Part shown: piece by piece, positions 1 to 8,328 of the stretch
Layout: each line of letters starts with the position of its first letter
Numbering within the stretch: position 1 is the first letter of the stretch
Assembly (NCBI RefSeq): GCF_000964595.1
Contig: NZ_LANP01000008.1
Location: 1-43,432, forward strand
Source: Orientia chuto str. Dubai
GTDB taxonomy: Bacteria; Pseudomonadota; Alphaproteobacteria; Rickettsiales; Rickettsiaceae
Length of the DNA: 43,432 nt
Direction of reading: 5' to 3'
Notes under the pieces: model-generated
Databases searched by the model: none
Told to the model about the DNA's origin: nothing
What the model saw: the letters and a program-made list of their open reading frames with translations, nothing else
Position numbers and translations under genes: made by a program

Positions 1-129
1 TATACTAGAGAGAGTAGAAAATTTTATTCCTAATGTTTTTAATGTTTCTAATTTTTCTACATCGAGCAATAATTGTTGCAGTACTCCTTGCAAAGCACCT
101 AATTTATCATTATTAATCCTTCGAAGCAT
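1..129 (-). CDS. Partial ORF running off the left edge, unknown product
   Basis: An open frame starts at an ATG on the minus strand (complement of 127-129) and stays open for 43 codons to the window edge. It is rich in Leu, Lys and Glu and looks helical (it begins MLRRINNDKLGALQG). A stop lies seven codons upstream of the ATG. I do not recognise the family. Since the following kilobases are decayed RAGE DNA, this may be another fragment rather than a working gene. Confidence 0.25.
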   Translation of the reverse strand, partial: MLRRINNDKLGALQGVLQQLLLDVEKLETLKTLGIKFSTLSSI

Positions 130-248
130 GCTACTAATACTACAACCTTAATCCGATTGGTTCAATTAGTTCATTAAATTTTGTTAAGTGTTTGAATTTT
201 TAAAGTCATCCAACAGATTCTTAAAATGAGAATCTTCTTGAGAATCTT

Positions 249-446
249 TTGGGTAATAAAATTCTGAAAAACTTCACTCAAAAAACTTATAGTTTCTGGA
301 TAAGTTTAACTCAGGTATTGATCACAATGCTCTTTAAAGGCCTATCGGCTTGTTGTGTTGTTTTAGTATGTGGACTCATATTACAAACTTTTGTTAGTGA
401 AGATAATAGCCCATTAAACCACTCGCTATACTCATTTTCTAAATAA
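249..446 (+). CDS. Small ORF with one membrane segment, unknown
   Basis: This 65-codon frame begins at a non-ATG (TTG) codon. It has one strongly hydrophobic stretch at about residues 25-48 (core ACCVVLVCGLILQTF), then a polar tail. No ribosome binding site is obvious. It may be a tiny membrane protein or a remnant of a longer one. Nearby, 216-234 can form a short hairpin (GATTCT, 7-nt loop, AGAATC). I cannot assign a function. Confidence 0.2.
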   Translation: MGNKILKNFTQKTYSFWISLTQVLITMLFKGLSACCVVLVCGLILQTFVSEDNSPLNHSLYSFSK

Positions 447-830
447 ACAATAAAATTAATATAGTATATCTCGATTTAGAGTCAAGTTAATTCCTTAAAA
501 AAGAAACTATTTTTAGTTATACTTGAAGATTTATTAAGTATTTGTTCGCTAGTGTTTTAGATAACTTATTTGTACTTTTCTGCAAATAGACTATCTAATA
601 GTCAATCTAACTACCTTCTAATACTAACTCCTGGGATTATATTTGCTATAATAGGAAGAGAAAAGTGAAAATAGCAATTAAGAACACTTATACAAAAATA
701 TTAAAGAAATTAAACATATAGTTCATTGAGATTAAGGTTATCTCTCAGTTGAAGTATAATATTAAATTAGCACTTAACTTATAGCAGCATGTATTATAAA
801 GTTATATTATCAATTCAGTTTTTTAAAATC
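447..830. other. Intergenic stretch with no recognisable gene
   Basis: AT-rich DNA with stops in all frames. The only coding-like trace is an 18-codon frame starting at a GTG near 665, after a purine-rich stretch. I see no RNA gene or long repeat here. It is probably eroded RAGE DNA. Confidence 0.4.
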
Positions 831-920
831 ATTTAAAAAAGCTTTGCAATAATGATTATTGCTGCTGTTAAAGCCTATTTTTTGCCATAATATACAGCAG
901 AGATTATTTATAATAAAATT

Positions 921-1206
921 ATGTCAGTAGCGCAATTATCAATAAACATTTTCTTCATTAGGTTGGCAGTAAAAGGAGAATTATTAATAAATTATTAGAA
1001 CACCTTCCTTCGGGACTATACTATAATTAGTATGAACCTGGTGGAGGGGCTTTTCAAGTTAAGCATCTTTTTAAACAATGTTTTTTATCTGATATTAATC
1101 TTGATTTAATCACCAGCTATCACGCTGTAAAAAAGAATCCAGAAGAGGTTAATAGATTACTAAATCTATATCATGAAAACATTCAGAAAATTATTACTAT
1201 AGAATA
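921..1206 (+). pseudogene. 5' fragment of a Dam-like DNA adenine methyltransferase
   Basis: This stretch matches the longer methylase copy at 40528 almost codon for codon. Shared parts include KRRIINKLLEHLPSG, the EP-G-GAFQVKH segment and FKQCFLSDINLDL. It is dead. The codon aligned with Trp of the HWVGG motif is TAG, a Tyr codon in the YYNYYEP segment is TAG, and there are indels near the start and at the end (one C lost in the ENHSE region). Similarity stops near 1206, where the ankyrin pseudogene begins on the other strand. The methylase tail reappears at 2281. Homology to the second copy extends upstream to about 830, so this is part of a repeated RAGE segment and not only a copied gene. 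Confidence 0.85.
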
Positions 1207-1230
1207 AGAGATAATTATTGTTAATATAAC

Positions 1231-2156
1231 TTAATAATGTTTTAGACAATCATCATTCTGTAACTTCAGCAATTTATCTTCTTTTAAATGTGATGCAACT
1301 GATGTCAATTTACATCCTAATGCTTGTTGATCTTCACAGAGCTTAATTATACTTTTAGTTAGCTTTAAACGTTTAATTGTATCTGCAGTACTTATCTGCC
1401 TCACATGCAAAGCTAATTTGAAAGCAGTTCGTTCATCATTATATCTTGTATATTAACATCTGTACCTGCTTTTATAAGAACATTTACAGTGCCTGAATAA
1501 CCTTTATTAGCAGCATAGTAAAGCAGTTTTTCCATCATTATCTTGTATATTAACATCTATTCTTTTATAAGAACATTTACAGTGCCTGAATAACCTTTAT
1601 TGGCAGCATAATGTAAAGCAGTTTTTCCACCATTATCTTGTATATTAACATCTGCACCTGCTTTTATAAGAACATTTACAGTGCCTGAATAACCTTTATC
1701 AGCAGCATAATGTAAAGCAGTTTGTCCATCATTATTTTTTATATTAACATCTGCACTTCCAAGTATAAGCAGCCTGATAATTTCTGAATAATCTGCCATA
1801 GCAGCATAATGTGCAGCAGTACAATTATTCTTATCACCTATATTAAGATCTGCACCTGCAGATATAAGAGACTTAATAGCACTTAAATTACCAATCATAG
1901 CAGCCATCTGTAAAGCAGTTAATCCAATGTTAATAGCTTTTATATCAAGATTTATACCTGCTTTTATAAGAATATTTACTGCCTCTGGATTATGTTGTTG
2001 AACAGCAAATGGATGCGTAGGTTCTCCTGTATCTTGCTGTCCATGATATTCCTTAGCAAAAGCTTTTTCAACATTATCGAGATCAATTTTTGTATTAAAT
2101 CTCAAATTGAATATAAACAGCTTATTTAGTAAGCTCTCACTGTAGTAACATAACAT
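1231..2156 (-). pseudogene. Ankyrin-repeat protein gene, frameshifted
   Basis: The frame opening at 2156 encodes at least five ankyrin repeats of about 33 residues, with TALHYAA, GADVNI and NVLIKAG signatures, and stays open to 1557. The same repeat pattern continues downstream in other frames. A loss of about 7 bases near 1558 and a 2-base loss near 1510 break it, compared with adjacent near-identical repeats. A further frame to a TAA at 1231-1233 encodes a plausible helical C-terminus. The repeats at 1440-1700 are nearly identical to each other in DNA, showing recent internal duplication. Ankyrin proteins are an expanded, often secreted family in Orientia. The open part could still yield a 199-residue protein, but the designed C-terminus is lost. 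The gene sits inside a split methylase. Confidence 0.8.
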
Positions 2157-2280
2157 TGTTTTTCATCTCTAGCTTTAATAAATTATACCTACCCCATTAA
2201 CATACTCCAATCTCAGATAAAATCTTGGAAAGAAGTAAATCTTTTAATCATTCCAATATTTTAATTAAAAAAGTTGTACT

Positions 2281-2337
2281 GGAATATCAAATGAACAACG
2301 TAATCATGTTAATGAACTTATCATTACTAACTATTAA
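2281..2337 (+). pseudogene. 3' tail of the Dam-like methylase, displaced
   Basis: In one frame this reads SNEQRNHVNELIITNY followed by TAA. That is the form of a normal Dam-family C-terminus, ending in an ELLITNY-like strand. It matches the NEQRNHV stretch present, in a shifted frame, at about 41254-41275 in the second copy. It is separated from the 5' fragment at 921-1206 by the ankyrin pseudogene, so the methylase gene was probably interrupted by that insertion, with loss of its middle. Confidence 0.65.
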
Positions 2338-2339
2338 AC

Positions 2340-2782
2340 TTGCTAGTAATTAAATCCGCCATCCAAAACGCATATTAAGTAGCATATTGTTAGCAATTGT
2401 GCTACATTCAATGTCGAAATACTTTTAATAAGTCTACTGTTGCCTAATCTCTACACAACATAGTATAATACCTGTAACTATAGATACTAAGCATAGTTTA
2501 GCATGAACGCTATTTAATAATACTATTCCTAGACCTACTTCAGCTAGCACTATACTTCATTTATCTATAATTAAGCCTTCAAAATAACCTCGATATAATG
2601 ACCAATATAACTTTTGTATATTATAACCATCTGTAGCTGTAATTATAGCATGAGAAAACTTATTCTACTAAGAAGTTAAAATTAGCTGAACATCTTTAAA
2701 CGCAGATATTACATGCGATAATTAGGTTGCACACATGCACATTTCTTACTTATGCAAAGTTTTGTATTAGTTGGCATTATGG
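2340..2782. other. Degenerate stretch, no gene identified
   Basis: No open frame of useful length. On the minus strand between about 2560 and 2660 there is a coding-like run (ITATDGYNIQKLYWSLYRG) that I cannot assign. It is likely decayed mobile-element DNA between the methylase tail and the integrase remnant. Confidence 0.35.
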
Positions 2783-3178
2783 TTAAGAATTTCTAGTACA
2801 TTCATTCTGTGCAACTTTGATATATACTGTCATTTGGTTCTCTAAACTAACTCTAGCATAAGTACCAGTTGATTTTTTTTACCTATGATTCAATGTTGCA
2901 CCAATTATATACTGACCTGCACCTGCAATCCAACGTCCTAATGTTCTTCTTAAATCGTGTATTCTTAAATTTTCTATGCGCCTTTTGACAAATTTTATAC
3001 CATGCTCTATATGGATACTCTAATTGTCCGCTTTTGCTACTATATTTGTAGCCCATTCACTTTTAGATTCTAATTTCCTCTTTTATAAGATTTCTATTAC
3101 CTCTTCCGTATTTTTTTAACAAAATATATATTGTTCCATTTCATCTCTAACACATTTGTTTTTCTAGCTCCAGTATAT
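2783..3178 (-). pseudogene. P4-type tyrosine integrase, C-terminal remnant
   Basis: Read on the minus strand this gives TGARKTNVLEMKW, the box around the first catalytic Arg. After a frameshift come HDLRRTLGRW (catalytic His and second Arg box) and STGTYARVSLENQ, which holds the catalytic Tyr. These are the hallmarks of the catalytic domain of P4-like tyrosine recombinases. Three in-frame stops and one frameshift show it is inactive. RAGE elements carry an integrase at one end, so this probably marks a former element boundary. No tRNA gene or clear attachment site is visible beside it. Confidence 0.8.
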
Positions 3179-3289
3179 AACGCTACGAAGCAGCGTATAA
3201 TGCATGAATTTTTGTTAAAAATGAACAAACAAATACAAGTTATAATTTTTCTAGTAGGCAAGATAACATATACTATACAGTGCTAATAC

Positions 3290-4082
3290 CAGATTATGTA
3301 AATCAAAAATTCAAAAATATACAAACATTAATGAGTGAGGTAGAACGAACTGAAACAAGAAGAAATACCAGCTATTAAAAGATATAGCAATATCTTCGCC
3401 AGATGATAAAGAGTTGAATTTAGATGATAGAATAGAGATTACACACCGAATAGTTAAGAAGATGAAATGGGTGAAACTGGAGTGCAGATAGATATTCATA
3501 AACCTCATAGAGGCGATAAACATGTACATGTTTACTACTAGAGATTCAAAGAAGAAGATGGAACAAGTTTAGGAGCAAAGGCTGTTGATTTAGAACCGCA
3601 ATTTAGAACAACAAAAGGTAAGGCATTTATCATTCCAGAATCTAAAATTATTCATGAAAAGGTAAGTAACAAACGAATATTTTGCTGACTTAGGATTGGA
3701 TAACAGAGTAGATCAGATAAGTACAGTACCAGCATATTGGTCCTATTGAATAAGAAGCTTTATTAATTAAATGGCCAAATAGTTACGAAAAGAGGCCCAT
3801 CTTAAGATTATTAGCGATACTAATGAAGTATTAAATCATATAACGAATATCAATCTTGTTTTCACTAAACAGGATGTTGAAAGAGCTGTTAAAGATATGA
3901 TAGCTAAAAGACAAATAATAGTCAGGCAAGTATTAAAATCAAATAGAGTATTAAAGTTATATCATGAAAATGGTCAAAATAGTGAATACTATATGACTAA
4001 AGAGGTTAAAAGAAGAAGCAGCAAGAATAAATTGCTAATAAAATCAATAATCAGATTCATTACAATGATATTTATCACCTAA
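3290..4082 (+). pseudogene. traA: TraA-type conjugative relaxase (MobA/MobL domain), decayed
   Basis: Short coding pieces in shifting frames read LNLDDRIEITHRIVKKM, then IDIHKPH-GDKHVHV, then GTSLGAKAVDLEPQFRTTK and FADLGLDNRVDQ. The HKPH and DKHVHV pieces carry the metal-binding histidines expected of MobA/MobL relaxases in Ti-type TraA proteins. A last piece at 3840-4080 (NRVLKLYHENGQNSEYYMTK) belongs to the region after the nickase domain. Several frameshifts and stops kill the gene. Full-length TraA is far longer, with a helicase domain of which nothing is seen. It is part of the RAGE conjugation set, like traD at the far end of the window. Confidence 0.75.
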
Positions 4083-4202
4083 AAATGATATAGGCAGCCT
4101 AACAAATATTAGTGAAGAGTAAGAGTTAAGGCGTATTTTGTTTAGTAATTTAAGATTGCTATAAGAGGCAGGGACAGAAAGTCATAGGGTTAGCCCCTAC
4201 GC

Positions 4203-4275
4203 ATATGCAAAAAACCTATTATCTTCATACTGCTACCATCTGCTATAAAATCAATCTTTCTATAGACAAAGTTTA
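4203..4275 (+). repeat. Diverged copy of the 72-bp repeat found at 10410 and 10990
   Basis: This reads ATGCAAAAAACCTATTATCT, then a CTTCATACTG block, a CCATCTGCT block and CTATAGACAA. The order and spacing match 10990-11061, with scattered substitutions. It lies between the traA remnant and a broken minus-strand gene, and appears to be an interspersed mobile-element end sequence. Confidence 0.6.
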
Positions 4276-4368
4276 ATGCAATAGTTGTCGCAAAATTAGT
4301 TACGCTGCTCTGTTTAGTTATATAATTATGTATTTTTATATCATTACTGGCTTTGATTTCTTAATCTT

Positions 4369-4737
4369 CTATATTTTTTCCTTAAAAGCGTTTTGTAAAT
4401 CTTGATTAGTAGGAATACCATAATCATGATTTAAATCTTGAGGAATTTGAGCAACTTTAAAGGCAATCTGTGCTACTTTATCTGAGTGGTTTCTAGTCCA
4501 TAGAGCCCCTTTTTTTTGCTGTTTACTTCTGATGTTTGAGCAATAATTTTTTTAATACAAGTTTATTAATGTTACGATTGATAGTAGCAGGGTTTTGAGA
4601 TACATAATAGTTTATTATACTATGGCTAAGTTGCTTCATTTCTTTCTTAGTCTTAGTTATTTCTTGCTTAATCGATTGTTGTTCAGGTAGGTTATTTTAT
4701 ACAAAATGTTTATCATATCCTCCACATTTGTTCTCAT
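4369..4737 (-). pseudogene. Broken gene of unknown function, probably RAGE cargo
   Basis: On the minus strand three overlapping frames follow one another. The first starts at the ATG at 4737 (MRTNVEDMINILYK). The second reads KQEITKTKKEMKQLSHSIIN and then a segment ending LVLKK. The third begins IIAQTSEVNSKKKGALWTRN and runs to a stop at 4369. Two single-base shifts separate them. The rebuilt product is about 120 residues, basic and helical. I do not recognise the family. Its position beside traA suggests a RAGE accessory gene. Confidence 0.5.
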
Positions 4738-4818
4738 AGTTTCTTATCTATTTGTTTTTATTGCTAGACTATTTAATCATGCAAAATTATTCAATCCCCT
4801 ACATACACTAGTATTTTT

Positions 4819-5571
4819 TCATTCTATAAAAAACTTTAATCCATCATAAGCTATATTAACATTTTCTGGCAGAATATGCTGAATTTGATAATAATCAATT
4901 GTATGATTCATATTTGTTAAATAAATTTTTTTAGGCATGAATTTTTTATTCCATTTAATAATCTCATCTAATCCTGCATGAGCATCAGTTGCTATTTTTT
5001 GCAAACAATCTAGCACCCAAACATCAATCTTATGGAGAAATTGATGACTTTTTTCAGGAAATTCTCTAACATCATTTGAATAAACAAAATTTTTAATTCT
5101 TATTCCTAAGCTATTAATTTCTCCATGATTTTGCTGAAAAGTAATTATTTCTTTACCATTAATATTAATCATACTATAGTCATCGATTTTTATAGCATTC
5201 AACAAATTTTTTTTAAATAAATAACTATAGTTTTTAGTAATATAATCTATAGTTTCCACATTAGCATAAACATCTAAAGCACAACTATTTTGATATGCAA
5301 AAACTCTTAAATTATCTATACCTGCTACATGATCAGAATGACGGTGAGTAAGAATTACAGCATCCAGCTTTGTAATATTAGCTCTTAACAATTGAAACCT
5401 AATATCACAACCACAATCAATTAAAATTGAAACTTCGTTATTATATTGAAGGTATAAAGATGATCTTAACCTTTTATTAAACTCAGTATCAGAAATGCAA
5501 ACTGAGCATTTGCAGCCAACAATAGGTACTCCTAAAGATGGCCCACATCCTAAAACAACAATTTTCCACAT
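4819..5571 (-). CDS. MBL-fold metal-dependent hydrolase (PhnP-like)
   Basis: This 250-residue protein has the metallo-beta-lactamase metal-binding motif THRHSDH (H76, H78, D80, H81) and an N-terminal cysteine pair GCKCSVC typical of the PhnP-like branch, where such cysteines bind a structural zinc. IDCGCD at about 51-56 is the strand leading into the active site. Length and motif spacing fit the cytosolic alphaproteobacterial hydrolases that often follow tatD. The family includes phosphodiesterases on cyclic sugar phosphates and nucleotides; the substrate here is unknown. The gene is intact, the first complete one after the left RAGE scar. Its start at 5571 is close to the divergent PAP2 gene, so the two probably share a short promoter region. 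Confidence 0.85.
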   Translation of the reverse strand: MWKIVVLGCGPSLGVPIVGCKCSVCISDTEFNKRLRSSLYLQYNNEVSILIDCGCDIRFQLLRANITKLDAVILTHRHSDHVAGIDNLRVFAYQNSCALDVYANVETIDYITKNYSYLFKKNLLNAIKIDDYSMININGKEIITFQQNHGEINSLGIRIKNFVYSNDVREFPEKSHQFLHKIDVWVLDCLQKIATDAHAGLDEIIKWNKKFMPKKIYLTNMNHTIDYYQIQHILPENVNIAYDGLKFFIE

Positions 5572-5673
5572 AAATTTTTACAAAATATCTTTAAAATTAT
5601 ATTGATTAATACTTACTTAACATATAATATAAACACTAAAATATATATAAAATATAACAGGAAAATAAAAATC

Positions 5674-6339
5674 ATGAAAGCATGGTTATATGATTTTAAT
5701 GGGTGGAATGTTAAGTTATTCTTAATAATTAATCAAATTACGAATAGTAATGAATATATAGCTAAAATATTCTATTATATTTCTAGAATATTCTATGCTA
5801 AAAATTTTACAATATATTATTTATTACTAGCTTTTTATTTTTTTTCTAAACTTAGAAATTATTACAGTGAAGACCGTGCTCGGCAATTTAATATAACTTT
5901 CGATTATTTGTTACATGTGGGAGCAGCATATGTAATGTTTTTACTGATATATAACAAATTAAAGCATCTGTTTAGTTTTACTAGACCTTGCTGCTCACTA
6001 TCAGAAATACAAACAGTTATAGATTTTAAAACAGAATATATTAATTGCTTTACTAGTTTCCCCAGTGCTCATACTGGAATCGCATTTTTTATCACATTTT
6101 TTTTATGGGATAAGTTAAATACAATAGGCAAATTTATAGGAGTAATAGTAGTTGTAATGGTAGGAGTATCAAGAATAGCATTGGCAATGCATTATCCAGC
6201 TGACGTTATATATTCTTGTATTATTACAGCAATAATTATATATATTGTTAAAATTATACTAAACATAAAAATAATAAGAACATTTACACAGGCTATTCAA
6301 AATAAAATATATATGCTAGCTTCTAAAATTATGAATTGA
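5674..6339 (+). CDS. PAP2-family membrane lipid phosphatase
   Basis: All three signature motifs of the PAP2 acid phosphatase family are present: K-x6-RP (K97, R104, P105), PSAH (130-133, with Ala in place of the usual Gly) and SR-x5-H-x3-D (S166, R167, H173, D177). Hydrophobic segments give about five to six membrane spans with the active site facing the periplasm. I chose ATG 5674, after a weak AGGAAA purine run, over an in-frame ATG at 5602 whose first 24 residues look like AT-rich leader. The protein is then 221 residues. Likely substrates are undecaprenyl pyrophosphate or phosphatidylglycerol phosphate. Orientia lacks LPS, so a lipid A phosphatase is less likely. With the Slt and Mur genes in this window, a role in lipid-carrier recycling is plausible but is inference. 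Confidence 0.85.
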   Translation: MKAWLYDFNGWNVKLFLIINQITNSNEYIAKIFYYISRIFYAKNFTIYYLLLAFYFFSKLRNYYSEDRARQFNITFDYLLHVGAAYVMFLLIYNKLKHLFSFTRPCCSLSEIQTVIDFKTEYINCFTSFPSAHTGIAFFITFFLWDKLNTIGKFIGVIVVVMVGVSRIALAMHYPADVIYSCIITAIIIYIVKIILNIKIIRTFTQAIQNKIYMLASKIMN

Positions 6340-6378
6340 TAGGCTAAAACGATTTGCTTTTCTCTTAAAGGTTTAATA

Positions 6379-6402
6379 TGCTTTTCTGTATAAAGAAAAG
6401 CA
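6379..6402 (+). terminator. Hairpin downstream of the PAP2 gene
   Basis: TGCTTTTCT pairs perfectly with AGAAAAGCA across a 6-base loop, about 40 nt after the PAP2 stop codon. There is no clear T-tract after it, so its role as a terminator is only suggested. Confidence 0.35.
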
Positions 6403-6755
6403 ATAACAAATATAAGAACAACAAAGTGCTTATAATTTGCCTAATAAATCAGAAAAGGAAGTATTAGCATCAAGGTATAAAGCATATATGAAGTTAATTA
6501 CTTAATGAGCTATAACAGCATATGCAATATTAAGTACTGTTTTTTTTATAGTCAATATAAAGATTAAGATAATAATAGAAGAAAATTGCAATATAGAAGG
6601 CATATAAAATCAAAGAATTATTCCACTCTTTCAAGACACATTATTTTCAATATATCAATTACATCATTTAAATCATTTGTGTAACTTTATTAATTCTTTT
6701 ATTTATATAAAAATCAGCATTTTAAATAACTTAATGCTCTGAAAACAGCAAAGTT
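6403..6755. other. Intergenic region with a possible gene fragment
   Basis: No complete gene. At about 6420-6504 on the plus strand, a frame after a TAA reads SAYNLPNKSEKEVLASRY and then KAYMKLIT before a stop. Its composition looks coding but it has no start, so it is probably a remnant. The rest is AT-rich with no visible structure. Confidence 0.3.
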
Positions 6756-6995
6756 TTATAATTTTACTTCAGTGCTGCTTACATTGTTTGCATTGTCATT
6801 AACTACTTTTTCAATTCTAAACTTAGCTTCGCTTAGTTTTTTTTCACAATGTTTCTTTAGAGCAGCCCCTCTTTCAAAAGCTTTAATAATATCCTCTAGC
6901 TTTTCCTGCCCAGAATCTACTATTTTAACTATTTGTTCTAGCTCATTTAATGCTTCCTCAAAGCTCATATCATCAATAGATTTTTCTTTATTCAT
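6756..6995 (-). CDS. xseB: Exodeoxyribonuclease VII small subunit
   Basis: This 79-residue protein carries the XseB core [20 protein letters not shown], then [19 protein letters not shown] and a C-terminal helix with [11 protein letters not shown]. These match the family in order and length (usually 70-85 residues). XseB forms helical pairs that assemble several copies onto one XseA to make the nuclease that degrades single-stranded DNA to oligonucleotides in the cytoplasm. XseA is not in this window. The gene is divergent from the complex I subunit gene, with only 53 bases between them. It has no signs of damage. Confidence 0.92.
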   Translation of the reverse strand: MNKEKSIDDMSFEEALNELEQIVKIVDSGQEKLEDIIKAFERGAALKKHCEKKLSEAKFRIEKVVNDNANNVSSTEVKL

Positions 6996-7048
6996 TAATA
7001 ATTATAATTTAGAATATAAATTTTAATTTAACACTATTAATACTAAGT

Positions 7049-7330
7049 ATGCAAGTTAGAATTTATCAACTATCTAAATCACCAACTCAATCAGGTTTAA
7101 CTAGTAAGCTTTGGGTAGTAGATTTCTACTGCGGGGAACAAAATAACAGATTTATTGATAGAATACTAGGATGGACTGGTACTACTAATCCCCAAGCTGC
7201 AACAATAATTCACTTTAATAATAAATCAAGCGCAGTAAAATTTTGCCTTAATAACTATTTGGATTATGAATTAATTACACCTAAGCCTCGAAAATTGATT
7301 CCAAAAAGCTATGCAGAAAATTTCAAGTAA
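7049..7330 (+). CDS. NDUFS4-like NADH dehydrogenase (complex I) accessory subunit
   Basis: This 93-residue protein matches the ETC complex I subunit conserved region. It has the N-terminal VRIYQLSKSPTQSG, the WVVDF strand, LGWTGTTNPQA (the W-T-G/S-S box of the family) and IIHFNNKSSAVKFC near the end. The alphaproteobacterial protein is the counterpart of mitochondrial NDUFS4, which sits on the peripheral arm of complex I near the NADH-oxidising module and helps its assembly. Length is normal and the gene looks intact. It lies apart from any nuo operon, which is usual. It is convergent with fabD, with 16 bases between the stop codons. Confidence 0.9.
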   Translation: MQVRIYQLSKSPTQSGLTSKLWVVDFYCGEQNNRFIDRILGWTGTTNPQAATIIHFNNKSSAVKFCLNNYLDYELITPKPRKLIPKSYAENFK

Positions 7331-7346
7331 CATTTACACAATGATA

Positions 7347-8285
7347 TTATATATTTTTCAAGAAAGAATCAATTTCATGTATTGAGTTAATACTACTGCA
7401 TTTAAAATTATATTGCCCTTGTTTAGCTAAATTAATTAAAACTTTTCCAGGTCCTATTTCAACAAATCTACTAACATTTTTTTTTTGCAATAAATTTAAA
7501 ATTTCCCGCCATCTTACAGTCCTTTCTATCTGTTTTATTAAGCAATTTTTAATGTCAACTGGCATAGTAACAATATCGGCACTATAATTAGCAATAACTG
7601 CAGTTTTAGGGGGCTTAATATCTGCTTTGTCGATCGCTTGCTGAAATATTTTTGTAGCTTTTGCCATTAATGAACAGTGAAATGGGCCGCTTACATTTAA
7701 TCTGATAGCTTTTTTTCCATAAGCACGTAACATTTCTATTGCTAAATTAATTGCAGCAGTATGACCACTAATAACTACCCGCCCCAATATATTATCATTA
7801 GCAATCTCACATACTCCAATAGTGGAACAATGCTTAAGAATAGGCTTCAATTCTTCCATAGTAATGCCAAAGCAAGCTGCCATATTACCACTGCATTCAG
7901 ATGCTGCAGCATGCATAGCATCGGCTCTAACTTTTAATAATTTTGTAACACCATATAATGGTAAACTATCTGCAGCACATAGCGCACTATACTCCCCTAA
8001 AGAATGACCAGCTACATAATCTGCTATTTGAAAACATTTTCTAGCAGACTGGTGTTCTAATACCCTGATTATTGCCATTGACATTGCCATAATTGCTAAT
8101 TGAGCATATTTAGTTAAAGTTAGAGTATTAATAGGCCCATTAAACATAATATTTGTTAGTCTTTCAGACATAACATCGTTTATTTCATGAAAAACATCCC
8201 TAGCTACAGAAAAATTCTCATATAAATCTTTTCCCATACCAACAAATTGTAATCCTTGACCAGGAAAAGCAAATACTGTATACAT
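7347..8285 (-). CDS. fabD: Malonyl-CoA:ACP transacylase
   Basis: FabD transfers the malonyl group from CoA to acyl carrier protein to feed type II fatty acid synthesis in the cytoplasm. The 312-residue product begins with FAFPGQG and holds GHSLGEYSAL at 93-102 with nucleophile S95, R120 and catalytic H203 in GPFHCSLM. It ends with the expected VEIGPGKVL box. I placed the start at 8285 (MYTVFAFPGQG), preceded by a GAAGG ribosome site. In-frame ATGs farther upstream would add a hydrophobic leader and overlap the divergent slt gene. Only the partner fab genes are missing from the neighbourhood. The gene is intact. Confidence 0.95.
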   Translation of the reverse strand: MYTVFAFPGQGLQFVGMGKDLYENFSVARDVFHEINDVMSERLTNIMFNGPINTLTLTKYAQLAIMAMSMAIIRVLEHQSARKCFQIADYVAGHSLGEYSALCAADSLPLYGVTKLLKVRADAMHAAASECSGNMAACFGITMEELKPILKHCSTIGVCEIANDNILGRVVISGHTAAINLAIEMLRAYGKKAIRLNVSGPFHCSLMAKATKIFQQAIDKADIKPPKTAVIANYSADIVTMPVDIKNCLIKQIERTVRWREILNLLQKKNVSRFVEIGPGKVLINLAKQGQYNFKCSSINSIHEIDSFLKNI

Positions 8286-8328
8286 AAGATATACCTTCAT
8301 TCTATAGATTTTAGAGATAATATATAAT

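Noticed and set aside
1440-1760. CRISPR-like array of short repeats
   Set aside because: The repeats are coding ankyrin units of about 99 bases with no spacers.
3311-3529. 72-codon minus-strand ORF
   Set aside because: It is antisense to the TraA relaxase remnant, whose protein similarity is on the plus strand.
6772-7026. 84-codon plus-strand ORF over xseB
   Set aside because: A shadow of xseB on the other strand; low-complexity product, no family features.
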